DNA from: Macrothele yani
Taxonomy: Eukaryota; Arthropoda; Arachnida; Araneae; Macrothelidae
Length of the DNA stretch: 64,000 bases
NCBI GenBank assembly: GCA_039090855.1
Contig: CM076997.1
Span: forward strand, 161,106,709-161,170,708
Reading direction: 5' to 3'
The notes beneath the pieces are model-generated. The model searched no databases. It had not been told where the DNA came from and was given only the letters and a program-made list of their open reading frames with translations. Each line of letters opens with the position of its first letter. Positions within the stretch are counted from its first letter, which is position 1. Position numbers and translations under genes: made by a program. Below are positions 11,349 through 22,900 of this stretch, one piece after another.

Positions 11349-14300
11349 TAACATGCGTAACATCACAGCCTCTCCTTGACAAATGTCAACCCCGCCTTCT
11401 CGTGGTGCATCCTGTTCCCACTAAAGGGGCTCTGACGACCGCCCATAGCGGTAAAACTATACCATCGGGATCAGAGGAAATTCTATCCCACACTCACCAA
11501 CCCGCTTGGCCAGCGTGGTGAGTTATGGCCAAACCCCTCCAAAATGATTCCACAACTTAAATCTTGGCCCTCAGTCTCCGGCAGCTGGAATGTACCTGGC
11601 CAAGGCAGCGGCCAGTGCGACATGATGGCAGAGGGTGCTAAGAATCCCCGGAGGACCGGACTAGGCCACCATCTGATGCTGACCTTGGCTACTTACAATG
11701 GACGCTCCCTATCTTCTGATTCAAGGCTTCTTGAATTGGAAGAGAAACTACAAAGGATCAAGTGGGACATCCTTGGGCTAAGTGAGGTAAGGAGAAAAGG
11801 AGAAGATCTCATCGAACTGAAAAGTGGACATCTCTTCTACTATCGTGGGACAGATACTGGCAGAACTAGTGGTGTTGGATTTATAATAAACAAGAAACTG
11901 AAGGATAAAGTTGTAGAAGTTGAAAGTTCCTCTGACAGAGCTGCACGACTTGTTATCCAACTCTCGAAAAGATACCAGGCTCAGATTATTCAAACTTATG
12001 CACCCACCACAAGTCATCCTGAAGAAGAAATTGAAGAATTTTATGAGGAAATTTGTCATCTAAATAATAAAGGTAAGCAGCACTTGAAAATAATTATGGG
12101 ATATTTCAATGCAAAAATAGGGCAACGGCAACAGAATGAAACTTCAGTAATTAAATTCGGTCATGACAACAGAAACCAGCGTATAAATACTCTCGTTGAG
12201 TTTGCAGAGGCAGAAGGGTTTTTCATCTTGAACTCCTTCTTCAAGAAAAAGCCACACCAGGAAATGGACATGGAGACATCCAAATGGGACGACAAGTGAA
12301 ATTGATTTTATTATGTGTAACAAAAATTCGTCATGGAAGACTGCAGTGTGCTAAACAAGTTCAACACAGGTATTGACCATAGATTGGTGAGATGTAAGAT
12401 GCACCTCAACACCAAACTTGAACGTGGCAAGCTCATAAGACAAAACTTGAACGTGGCAAGCTCATAAGACAAACAAAATCTATTGACATAACCAACCTTA
12501 AAAAACACCAAAATACCTTCAAGTTAGAACTGAAGAACAGGTTCTCTGCTTTAGAAGGCCTAACATCGGAAGAAGTGGACATCTCTGAAGTTAACAGAAA
12601 AGTAACCAAAGCTCTTATGGAAACAGCAACAAAATTAGCTGGGTCCAAGAACAAGTTGCATGTGAACAAATTATCTGGAAAAACCAAAATGTTGATGCAA
12701 AGAAGAAGAGAGATGAGGACAACTAAAGAAGATGTGACTTCCAAAGTGGAATATATAGAGCTATGCAAGACAGTAAGAAAAGGTATCACTGAAGACATAA
12801 GGAAATTCAACTGTGAACTAGTGAGGAAAACAATTGAAAACAACCAAAGCCTAAAGATAGCAAAGGGATATCTCAGTAAGGGAAGAAAACAGATTATGGC
12901 ACTGAGAAAAGAAGATGGTTCTGTAACAAGAAATAGAGGCGAAATTTTGACAAGAGTGAAAGATTTCTACTCCAAATTATATGAAAGGGATGGTACATGC
13001 ACTCCAGACATCATGAAAGATACCAGTACCAGAGTTCCTCCAGTCCTTCCAGCAGAAGTTGCACATGCAATCAAGAACATGAAGCGAGGAAAAGCTCCAG
13101 GAGAAGATGGAATTACTGTAGACATCATAAAAGAAGCAAGTGGAGAAATCGAAAGAGTACTCGCCCAAATTTTCACTCGATGCCTTAATGAAGGAAAGAT
13201 TCCGGAGGATTGGAACACCGCTACAATGATCCTGCTACATAAGAAAGGTGACATTGAGGATCTCGGAAACTACAGACCTATCAGCCTCCTATCAGTAGTT
13301 TATAAAATCTTCACTAAAGTTCTTTCACACCGCTTGAAGGTAGCACTAGACATGGCTCAACCGAGAGAACAAGCTGGATTCAGGAGTGGCTACAGCACAA
13401 TAGATCATATCCACGTGCTGAGAGAACTAATTGAAAGAGAGAGGGAATATGAACTTCCATTGTGCATGGCTTTTATCGATTATGAAAAAGCCTTTGATTC
13501 GGTGAAACCATCAGCAGTTACAATGGCTCTGAAAACCTGCGGTATTGAAGATGCATACATTAATATTATTAATAACATCTATGAAAATGCAAGTGCGAAG
13601 ATTAGGCTGTTTGAAAATACAACACACGTAAAAATTGGAAAGGGAGTGAGATAAGGTGACACCATATCTCCGAAGCTCTTTAATGCCACATTGGAGGGTG
13701 TTTTTCAGTCGCTGAGCTGGGAAAACAAGGGGATAAAGATTAATGGAGATTATCTAACCCACCTTCGTTTTGCTGATGACGTAGTCATTTTTGCAACTAC
13801 CCCATCAGAGCTGCAGAGTATGATCCAGGAACTTGCTGACAAGAGTAAAGAAGTGGGATTAAAAATGAACTTTCAGAAGACAAAAGTGATGTTCAATGCT
13901 TTTACAAGAAATGAAGATTTATCGATTGATGGAGAAAAGCTGGAGATAACAGACACGTACGTTTATCTTGGACAGCAGATATCAAGTGAGGGTCACATTG
14001 ATGAAGAAATTAATCCGCGTACAAAACTTGCCTGGAGAGCTTTTGGAAGAAACAGCATAATTTTCAAGAGCAATATGCCATTATGTCTTAAAAGAAAAGT
14101 GTTTGATCAATGCATCCTTCCAGTGCTTACGTATGGTGCAGAGACGTGGACCTTAACTAAAAGAGACATACAAAGGCTGCAGACAACTCAAAGCAGCATG
14201 GAGAGGTACATGCTTGGTGTAACCAGGAGAGATAAGAAGAGGAACTCGTGGATCCGAAAAATGACGAGAGTGGAAGACATCATGATCAGAGTTAAATCCC

Positions 14301-14542
14301 TGAAATGGCAATGGGCTGGACATACTGCCAGAAGGACAGACCATAGATGGACAGCCGAAATTTTAGATTGGATTCCAAGGGACAGGAAAAGACCCAGAAG
14401 AAGACCACATGGGAGATGGGTGGATGAAATTCGTAAATATGCGGGAGTGACATGGAGGAGACTGGCACAAGACAGACCGTTGCGGAGGAAACTTGGGGAG
14501 ACCTTCGTCCAGCAGGGGATTGATAATGGTTGACAATGATGA

Positions 14543-14546
<4 letters not shown>
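11349..14546 (+). mobile_element. RTE-clade LINE, copy 2
   Basis: This is the inverted partner of copy 1; their 5' ends face each other across a spacer of a few bases (11349-11353). It keeps slightly more 5' sequence ('atgcgtaacatcacagcc') than copy 1. The 3' end is (GAT)n at about 14537-14546, running directly into (TA)n. It then faces copy 3 tail to tail. Confidence 0.9.
11544..14533 (+). pseudogene. RTE endonuclease-reverse transcriptase, frameshifted
   Basis: Same protein as copy 1 but broken several times. The endonuclease frame from the ATG at 11544 runs to a frameshift near 12260-12299. The catalytic 'GDFNAK' reads 'GYFNAK' (aspartate to tyrosine), so the endonuclease would be inactive even if the frame were whole. 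About 30 bp is tandemly duplicated at 12411-12475 (the segment containing 'cttgaacgtggcaagctcat'). The RT frame resumes by 12575 and meets a TAA at 13652-13654 where other copies have CAA (glutamine of GVRQGD). The rest, including 'LRFADDVVIFA', is open to the terminal stop at 14531-14533. Confidence 0.9.
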
Positions 14547-14587
<41 letters not shown>

Positions 14588-14623
14588 GGTTGACAATGAT
14601 GATGATATATATATATATATATA
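14546..14623. repeat. (TA)n tracts with a duplicated RTE tail
   Basis: Two (TA)n runs (about 14547-14583 and 14606-14623) flank a second short piece of RTE 3' end, 'aatggttgacaatgatgatg' at 14584-14603, between copies 2 and 3. Copy 2's tail sequence is therefore present twice before copy 3 begins in the other orientation. This suggests slippage or repeated insertion within the (TA)n tract. Confidence 0.85.
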
Positions 14624-17600
14624 TCATCATCATCATTGTCAACCATTATCAATCCACTGCTGGACGAAGGTCTCCCAAGTTTCCTCCACAACGGTCTGTC
14701 TTGTGCCAGTCTCCTCCATGTCACTCCCGCATATTTACGAATTTCATCCACCCATCTCCCATGTGGTCTTTTTCTGGGTCTTTTCCTGTCCCTTGGAATC
14801 CAATCTAAAATTTCGGCTGTCCATCTATGGTCTGTCCTTCTGGCAGTATGTCCAGCCCATTGCCATTTCAGGGATTTAACTCTGATCATGATGTCTTCCA
14901 CTCTCGTCATTTTTCGGATCCACGAGTTCCTCTTCTTATCTCTCCTGGTTACACCAAGCATGTACCTCTCCATGCTGCTTTGAGTTGGCTGCAGCCTTTG
15001 TATGTCTCTTTTAGTTAAGGTCCACGTCTCTGCACCATACGTAAGCACTGGAAGGATGCATTGATCAAACACTTTTCTTTTAAGACATAATGGCATATTG
15101 CTCTTGAAAATTATGCTGTTTCTTCCAAAAGCTCTCCAGGCAAGTTTTGTACGCCGATTAATTTCTTCATCAATGTGACCCTCATTTGATATCTGCTGTC
15201 CAAGATAAACATACGTATCTGTTATCTCCAGTTTTTCTCCATCAATCGATAAATCTTCATTTCTTGTAAAAGCATTGAACATCACTTTTGTCTTCCGAAA
15301 GTTCATTTTTAATCCCACTTCTTTACTCTTGTCAGCAAGTTCCTGGATCATACTCTGCAGCTCTGATGGGGTAGTTGCAAAATGACTACGTCATCAGCAA
15401 AACGAAGGTGGGTTAGATAATCTCCATTAATCTTTATCCCTTTGTTTTCCCAGTTCAGTGATTGAAAGACATTTTCCAATGTGGCATTAAAGAGCTTCGG
15501 AGATATGGTGTCACCTTGTCTCACTCCCTTTCCAATTTTTATGTGTGTTGTATTTTCAAATAGCCGAATCTTTGCACTTGCATTTTCATAGATGTTATTA
15601 ATAATATTAATGTATGCATCTTCAATACCGCAGGATTTCAGAGCCGTGGTAACTGCTGATGGTTTCACCGAATCAAAGGCTTTTTCATAATCGATAAAAG
15701 CCATGCACAATGGAAGTTCATATTCCCTCGCTCTTTCAATTAGTTCTCTCAGTACGTGGATATGATCTATTGTGCTGTAGCCACTCCTGAATCCAGCTTG
15801 TTCTCTCGGTTGAGCCATGTCCAGTGTTACCTTCAAGCGGTGTGAAAGAACTTTAGTGAAGATTTTATAAACCACTGATAGGAGGCTGATAGGTCTGTAG
15901 TTCCTGAGATCCTCAATGTCACCTTTTTTATGTAGCAGGATCATTGTAGCATTGTTCCAATCCTCAGGAATCTTCCCTTCATTAAGGCATCGAGTGAAAA
16001 TTTGGGCGAGTACTGTTTCAATTTCTCCACTTGCTTCTTGTATGATGTCTATAGTAATTCCATCTTCTCCTGGAGCTTTCCCCTGCTTCATGTTCTTGAT
16101 TGCATGAGCAACTTCTGCTGGGAGGACTGGAAGAACTCTGGTACCTTTCATGATGTCTGGAGTACATGTATCATCCCTTTCATATAATTTGGAGTAGAAA
16201 TCTTTCACTCTTGTCAAAATTTCGCCTCTATTTCTTGTTATAAAACCATCTTCTTTTCTCAGAGCCATAATCTGTTTTCTTCCCTTACTGAGATGTCCCT
16301 TTGCTATCTTAAGGCTTTGGTTGTTTTCAATTGCTTTCCTCACTAGCTCACATTTGAATTTCCTTACGTCTTCAAGGATACTTTTTCGTGTTGTCTTGCA
16401 TAGCTCTATATATTCCACTTTGGAAGTCACATCTTCTTTAGTTGTCCTCATCTCTCTTCTTTTTGCATCAACATTTTTGTTTTTCCTGATAATTTGTTCA
16501 CATGCAACTTGTTCTTAGACCCAGCTAATTTTGTTGCTGTTTCCATTAGAGCTTTGGTTACTTTTCTGTTAACTTCCGAAATATCCACTTCTTCCGATGT
16601 TAGACCTTCTAAAGCATAGAATCTGTTCTTCAGTTCCAACTTGAAAGTATTATGGTGTTTTTTAAGGTTGGTTATGTCAATACATTTTGTTTGTCTTATG
16701 AGCTTGCCACTTTCCAGTTTAGTGTTGAGGTGCATCTTACATCTCACCAATCTATGGTCACTACCTGTGTTGAACTTGTTCAGCACACTGCAGTCTTCGA
16801 TGACGAATTTTTTGTTACACATAATAAAATCAATTTCACTTGTCGTCCCAATTGGATGTCTCCATGTCCATTTCCTGTGTGGCTTTTTCTTGAAAAAGGA
16901 GTTCAAGATGAAAAATCCTTCTGCCTCTGCAAACTCAACGAGAGTATTTCCACGCTGGTTTCTGTTGCCGTGACGGAATTTACCTACTGAAGTTTCATTC
17001 TGTTGCCGTTGCCCTATTTTTGCATTGAAATCTCCCATAATTATCTTCAAGTGCTGCTTACCTTTATTATTTAGATGACGAATTTCCTCATAAAATTCTT
17101 CAATTTCTTCTTCAGGATGACTTGTGGTGGGTGCATAAGTTTGAATAATCTGAGCCTGGTATCTTCTCGATAGTTGGATAACGAGTCGTGCAGCTCTGTC
17201 AGAGGAACTTTCAACTTCTACCACTTTATCCTTCAGTTTCTTGTTTATTATAAATCCAACACCACTAGTTCTGCCAGTATCTGTCCCACGATATTAGAAG
17301 AGATGTCCACTTTTCAGTTCAATGAGATCTTCTCCTTTTCTCCTTACCTCACTTAGCCCGACGATGTCCCACTTGATCCTTTGTAGTTCCTCTTCCAATT
17401 CAAGAAGCCTTGAATCAGAAGATAGGGAGCGTCCGTTATAGGTAGCCAAGGTCAGCATCAAATGGCAGCCTAGTCCGGTCCTCCGGGGATTCTTAGCACC
17501 CTCTGCCTTCATGTCGCACTGGCCGCTGCCTTGGCCAGGTACATTCCAGCTGCCGGAGACTGAGGGCCAAGATTTAAGTTGTAGAGTCATTTTGGAGGTG

Positions 17601-17788
17601 TTTGGCCATAACTCACCACGCTGGCCAAGCGGGTTGGTGAGTGTGGGATAGCATTTCCTCTGATCCCGATGGTATAGTTATACCGCTATTTGCGGTCGTC
17701 AGAGCCCCTTTAGTGGGAACAGGATGCACCACGAGAAGGCGGGGTTGACATTTGTCAAGGAGAGGCTGTGATGTTACGCATCACCTGA
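14624..17788 (-). mobile_element. RTE-clade LINE, copy 3
   Basis: A near full-length copy tail to tail with copy 2. The 3' tail is (TCA)n on the plus strand at 14624-14635. The 5' end keeps the longest leader seen in the window: read inward, 'caggtgatgcgtaacatcac' precedes 'agcctctccttgac'. It ends just before a (TA)n tract and the Tc1 element at 17822. Confidence 0.9.
14639..17590 (-). pseudogene. RTE endonuclease-reverse transcriptase, frameshifted
   Basis: All endonuclease and RT motifs are present (GDFNAK, SDHR, NYRPISLLS, FIDYEKAFDSV, GVRQGDTISPKLFN, LRFADDVVI) but the protein is split across frames. An in-frame stop lies near 17294 in the 'LFYYRG' region, where 'atagtag' of other copies reads 'atattag'. 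A 1-nt deletion lies in the run near 16463 and another in 'gcaaaatgactacg' near 15380. Unlike copy 2 it keeps the catalytic aspartate of GDFNAK and the glutamine of GVRQGD, so it is not simply the mirror image of copy 2. It looks like a separate insertion. Confidence 0.9.
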
Positions 17789-17821
17789 CCTTACATATAT
17801 ATATATATATTAATTTATATA

Positions 17822-18970
17822 CACTGAAGAGCAATTGAATTAGAGATACCTGTCTAGTAAGGTGTAGCACCACCTTTCGCCCTGATGACGGCGGCGATTC
17901 GTCTCGGCATGGATACGAGAAGACACCGGAAGCGTTGGGAAGCCATACGGATCCACGACCCCTGAACAAGCTCTCACAGTTCACGAAGATTTGATGGAAG
18001 AGGTCAGAGCCTCGAACATCTCACTCGATGACTTCCCAGATGTGCACGATGGGATGGAGGTCAGGTGACCTAGCTGGCCAAGGAAGCGATGTCACGTCGG
18101 TGGAGTGTTCATCCAACCATTCGGATACAATAAGGGAGCGATGGCACGGTGCATCTCTTGTTGCTGGATGAGGTCCCCAATGGGAAGTTGAAGACGCATA
18201 AACGGAAGCAAATGGTCGTCCAGAATATCCCGGTAACGATGACTTGTGAGGGACAATGTCACACGCACGAAGGGTCACATTTCAGGCCACGTAAACAGTC
18301 CCCAGACGATAATACCACACCCACCAGCTTGAAGAATACCCTGCTGGCAAGAAGGATCCATCGTTTCATGTGGTTTGCGCCGTACTCGCATCCTGCCATC
18401 TGCATGTGCCAATGTGAATCTCAACTCATCATTTTAGGCAACATGTTTCCACATGTCTAGGGCCCAGTGGCGATGTTCCCGCGCCCATGCTATTTGTGCA
18501 CCCTGTGATGTGCCGTCAGAAGCGGTACACTCGTTGGATGATGGCTTCTGTGCCCCATAACGAGGAGAGGGTTCTGGATGGTGTGGCTGCTTACACGTTT
18601 TCGTGCACCAGCATTAAATTGTCGAGTGATTTCTTGCATTGTGGCGCGTCAATGCGAGCTAGCCGACGATGACCCCGCTCATCCACGCGCTGTTTTCCAC
18701 GGCAGTTGGCCCTTGCAGGGATGGTTTTACTGGATTCGATATACTCACATTGCACCCGTGACACAGTGGCTATTAGCCCACGATCAAATGCACTTAGATC
18801 CTACGTCTTACCCATACTGCGTCCAACTCTTACTGATTCCCGTCGCTTCGCTCCTTATATCCTAATATTGTCGAATCGCTGCATACATCATGTCGTTTCC
18901 GTTTACAGGGCCGCCAACAGCGACACATTTGCACAACGCCTACTGTCTCTAGTTCAATTGCTCTTCAGTG
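17822..18970 (-). mobile_element. Tc1-A transposon, copy 1
   Basis: Terminal inverted repeats of about 25 bp (cactgaagagcaattgaatt... at the left, its complement ending at 18970) are flanked by TA on both sides (17820-17821, 18971-18972), the standard Tc1/mariner target duplication. The element is 1,149 bp and sits in a TA-rich tract between RTE copies 3 and 4. It is the same family as 29108-30329 in the opposite orientation, but shorter because of internal deletions. Confidence 0.9.
17865..18860 (-). pseudogene. Tc1-A transposase, inactive
   Basis: Remnant of a DDE transposase. Read on the minus strand, a first-aspartate region near 18385 reads 'NDELRFTLAHADGRMRV', where relatives have (S/T)DESRF. 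The region around 18090-18160 encodes 'SLIVSEWLDEHSTDVTSLPW' and then 'ARSPDLHPIVHIWE', where the catalytic glutamate of 'PIEHIW' is valine. The start and N-terminal helix-turn-helix are degraded. The exact coding limits are approximate. It could not transpose without help, although its termini look intact. Confidence 0.75.
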
Positions 18971-18986
18971 TATATATATATATATA

Positions 18987-21900
18987 TCATCATCATCATC
19001 ATCATTGTCAACCATTATCAATCCACTGCTGGAAGAAGGTCTCCCAAGTTTCCTCCACAAAGGTCTGTCTTGTACCAGTCTCCTCCATGTCACTCCGGCA
19101 TACTTTCGAATTTCATCCACCCATCTCCCATGTGGTCTTCTTCTGGGTCTTTTCCTGTCCTTGGAATTCAATCTAAAATTTTGGCTGTTCATCGATGGTC
19201 TGTTCTTCTGGCAGTATGTCCAGCCCATTGCCATTTCAGGGATTTAAATCTGATCATGAGGTCTTCCACTCTTGTCATTTTTCGGATCCACGAGTTCCTC
19301 TTCTTATCTCTCTTGGTTACACCAAGCATGCACCTCTCCATGCTTGTTTGAGTTGTCTGCAGCCTTTGTATGTCTCTTTTAGTTAAGGTCCACGTCCCTG
19401 CACCATATGTAAGCACTTCAAGGATGCATTGATTAAACAACACTTTTCTTTTAAGACATAATGGCATATTGTTCTTGAAAATTATGCTGTTTCTTCCAAA
19501 AGCTCTCCAGGCAAGTTTTGTACGCCGATTAATTTCTTCATCAATGTGACCCTTACTTGATATCTGCTGTCCAAGAAAAACGTACGTATCTGTTATATCC
19601 AGCTTTTTTCCATCAATCGATAAATCTTCATTTCTTGTTAAAGCATTGAACATCACTTTTGTTTTCTGAAAGTTCATTTTTAATCCCACTTCTTTACTCT
19701 TGTCAGCAAGTTCTTGGATCATACACTGAAGCTCTGATGGGATAGTTGCAAAAATGACTACGTCATCAGCAAAACGAAGGTGGGTTAGATAATCTCCATT
19801 AATCTTTATCCCCTTGTTTTCCCAGCTCAGCGACTGAAAAACACCCTCCAATGTGGCATTAAAGAGCTTCGGAGATATGGTGTCACCTTATCTCACTCCC
19901 TTTCCAATTTTTACGTGTGTTGTATTTTCAAACAGAATAATCTTTGCACTTGCATTTTCATAGATGTTATTAATAATATTAATGTATGCATCTTCAATAC
20001 CGCAGGTTTTCAGAGCCATTGTAACTGCTGATGGTTTCACCGAATCAAAGGCTTTTTCATAATCGATAAAAGCCATGCACAATGGAAGTTCATATTCCCT
20101 CGCTCTTACAATTAGTTCTCTCAGTACGTGGATATGATCTATTGTGCTGTAGCCACTCCTGAATCCAGCTTGTTCTCTCGGTTGAGCCGTGTCCAGTGTT
20201 ACCTTCAAGCGGTGTGAAAGAACTTTAGTGAAGATTTTATAAACTACTGATAGGAGGCTGATAGTTCTGTAGTTTCCGAGATCCTCAATGACACGTTTCT
20301 TATGTAGCAGGGTCATTGTAGCGGTGTTCCAATCCTCAGGAATCTTTCCTTCATTAAGGCATCGAGTGAAAATTTGGGCGAGTACTGTTTCGATTTCTCC
20401 ACTTGCTTCTTGTATGATGTCTATAGTAATTCCATCTTCTCCTGGAGCTTTTCCCCGCTTCATGTTCTTGATTGCATGTGCAACTTCTGCTGGAAGGACT
20501 GCAGGAACTCTGGTACTGGTATCTTTCATGATGTCTGGAGTGCATGTATCATCCCTTTCATATAATTTGGAGTAGAAATCTTTCACTCTTGTCAAAATTT
20601 CGCCTCTATTTCTTGTTACAGAACCATCTTCTTTTCTCAGTGACATAATCTGTTTTCTTCCCTTACTGAGATGTCCCTTTGCTATCTTTAGGCTTTGGTT
20701 GTTTTCAATTGCTTTCCTCACTAGTTCACAGTTGAATTTTCTTACGTCTTCAGTGATACTTTTTCTTACTGTCTTGCATAGCTCTATATATTCCACTTTG
20801 GAAGTCACTTCTTCTTTAGTTGTCCTCATCTCTCTTCTTTTTTGCATCAACATTTTCGTTATTCCTGATAATTTATTTACATGCAACTTGTTCTTAGACC
20901 CAGCTAATTTTGTTGCTGTTTCCATAAGAGCTTTGGTTACCTTTCTGTTAACTTCAGAGATGTCCACTTCTTCTGATGTTAGGCCTTCTAAAGCAGAGAA
21001 CCTGTTCTTCAGTTCAAACTTGAAGGTATTATGGTGTTTTTTAAGGTTGGTTATGTCAATAGATTGTGTTTGTCTTATGAGCTTGCCACGTTCAAGTTTA
21101 GTGTTGAGGTGCATCTTACATCTCACCAATCTATGGTCACTACCTGTGTTGAACTTGTTTAGCACACTGCAGTCTTCTATGACGAATTTTTTGTTACACA
21201 TAATAAAATCAATTTCACTTGTCGTCCCATTTGGATGTCTCCATGCCCATTTTTTGTGTGGCTTTTTCTTAAAGAAGGAGTTCAAGATGAAAAACCCTTC
21301 TGCCTCTGCAAACTCAACGAGAGTATTTCCACGCTGGTTTCTGTTGCCGTGACCGAATTTACCTACTGAAGTTTCATTCTGTTGCCGTTGCCCCATTTTT
21401 GCATTGAAATCTCCCATAATTATTTTCAAGTGCTGCTTACCTTTATTATTTAGATGACAAATTTCCTTATAAAATTCTTCAATTTCTTCTTCAGGATGAC
21501 TTGTGGTGGGTGCATAAGTTTGAATAATCTGAGCCTGGTATCTTTTCGAGAGTTGGATAACAAGTCGTGCAGCTCTGTCAGAGGAACTTTCAACTTCTAC
21601 AACTTTATCCTTCAGTTTCTTGTTTATTATAAATCCAACACCACTAGTTCTGCCAGTATCTGTCCCACGATAGTAGAAGAGATGTCCACTTTTCAGTTCG
21701 ATGAGATCTTCTCCTTTTCTACTTACCTCACTTAGCCCGACGATGTCCCACTTGATCCTTTGTAGTTCCTCTTCCAATCCAAGAAGCCCTGAATCAGAAG
21801 ATAGGGAGCTTCCATTATACATAGCCAAGGTCAGCATCAGATGGCAGCCTAGTCCGGTCCTCCGGTGATTCTTAGCATCCTCTGGCTTCATGTCACACTG

Positions 21901-22141
21901 GCCGCTGCCTTGGCCAGGTACATTCCAGCTGCCGGAGACTGAGGGCCAAGATTTAAGTTGTGGAATCATTTTGGAGGGGTTTGGCCATAACTCACCACGC
22001 TGGCCAAGCGGGTTGGTGAGTGTGGGATAGAATTTCCTCTAATCCCGATGGTATAGTTATACCGTTTTTGGCGGTCGTCAGAGCCCCTTTAGTGGGAACA
22101 GGATGCAATACGAGATGGCGGGGTTGACATTTGTCAAGGAG
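18987..22141 (-). mobile_element. RTE-clade LINE, copy 4
   Basis: Starts with (TCA)n on the plus strand at 18987-19005, directly after a (TA)n tract at the end of the Tc1 element. From about 19,800 to its 5' end at 22141 it matches copy 1 at a fixed offset of 10,793 with very few differences. Below about 19,800 it diverges more. It faces copy 5 head to head with the same junction as copies 1 and 2. Confidence 0.92.
19008..21969 (-). pseudogene. RTE endonuclease-reverse transcriptase, stop and frameshift
   Basis: The ATG at 21969 opens a frame of 693 residues covering the whole endonuclease (GDFNAK, SDHR present) and the RT up to 'KIGKGVR', where a TAA at 19888-19890 replaces the conserved CAA. 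The frame continues in phase after the stop through 'LRFADDVVIFA' to about 19189. A 1-nt deletion near 19162 then shifts the last ~60 codons. A 3-nt insertion near 19437 adds one residue ('KVLFNQ' where other copies have 'KVFDQ'). The lysine codon mutated to a stop in copy 1 is normal here. Confidence 0.9.
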
Positions 22142-22900
22142 TAACATGCGTAACATCACAGCCTCTCCTTGACAAATGTCAACCCCGCCTTCTCGTGGTG
22201 CATCCTGTTCCCACTAAAGGGGCTCTGACGACCGCCCATAGCGGTATAACTATACCATCGGGATCAGAGGAAATTCTATCCCACACTCACCAACCAGCTT
22301 GGCCAGCGTGGTGAGTTATGGCCAAACCCCTCCAAAATGATTCCACAACTTAAATCTTGGCCCTCAGTCTCCGGCAGCTGGAATGTACCTGGCCAAGGCA
22401 GCGGCCAGTGCGACATGATGGCAGAGGGTGCTAAGAATCCCCGGAGGACCGGACTAGGCTGCCATCTGATGCTGACCTTGGCTACTTACAATGGACGCTC
22501 CCTATCTTCTGATTCAAGGCTTCTTGAATTGGAAGAGGAACTACAAAGGATCAAGTGGGACATCCTTGGGCTAAGTGAGGTAAGGAGAAAAGGAGAAGAT
22601 CTCATCGAACTGAAAAGTGGACATCTCTTCTACTATCGTGTGACAGATACTGGCAGAACTAGTGGTGTTGGATTTATAATAAACAAGAAACTGAAGGATA
22701 AAGTTGTGGAAGTTGAAAGTTCCTCTGACAGAGCTGCACGACTTGTTATCCAACTGTCGAAAAGATACCAGGCTCAGATTATTCAAACTTATGCACCCAC
22801 CACAAGTCATCCTGAAGAAGAAATTGAAGAATTTTATGAGGAAATTTGTCATCTAAATAATAAAGGTAAGCAGCACTTGAAAATAATTATGGGATATTTC
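22142..22900 (+). mobile_element. RTE-clade LINE, copy 5, 5' fragment
   Basis: This matches copy 2 at an offset of 10,793 from the head-to-head junction to 22900 and shares its aspartate-to-tyrosine change in the endonuclease ('IIMGYF'). From the ATG at 22337 the endonuclease frame is open up to the break. At 22900/22901 it joins antisense RTE sequence of copy 6, so the open frame runs on to 23371 through reverse-complement sequence. That fused reading is an artefact of the rearrangement, not a gene. Confidence 0.88.

Noticed and set aside
14188..15351. 387-codon frame joining RTE protein, an IY-rich stretch and antisense sequence
   Set aside because: It reads from copy 3 through the (TA)n tract into the reverse complement of copy 2; an artefact of the tail-to-tail palindrome.
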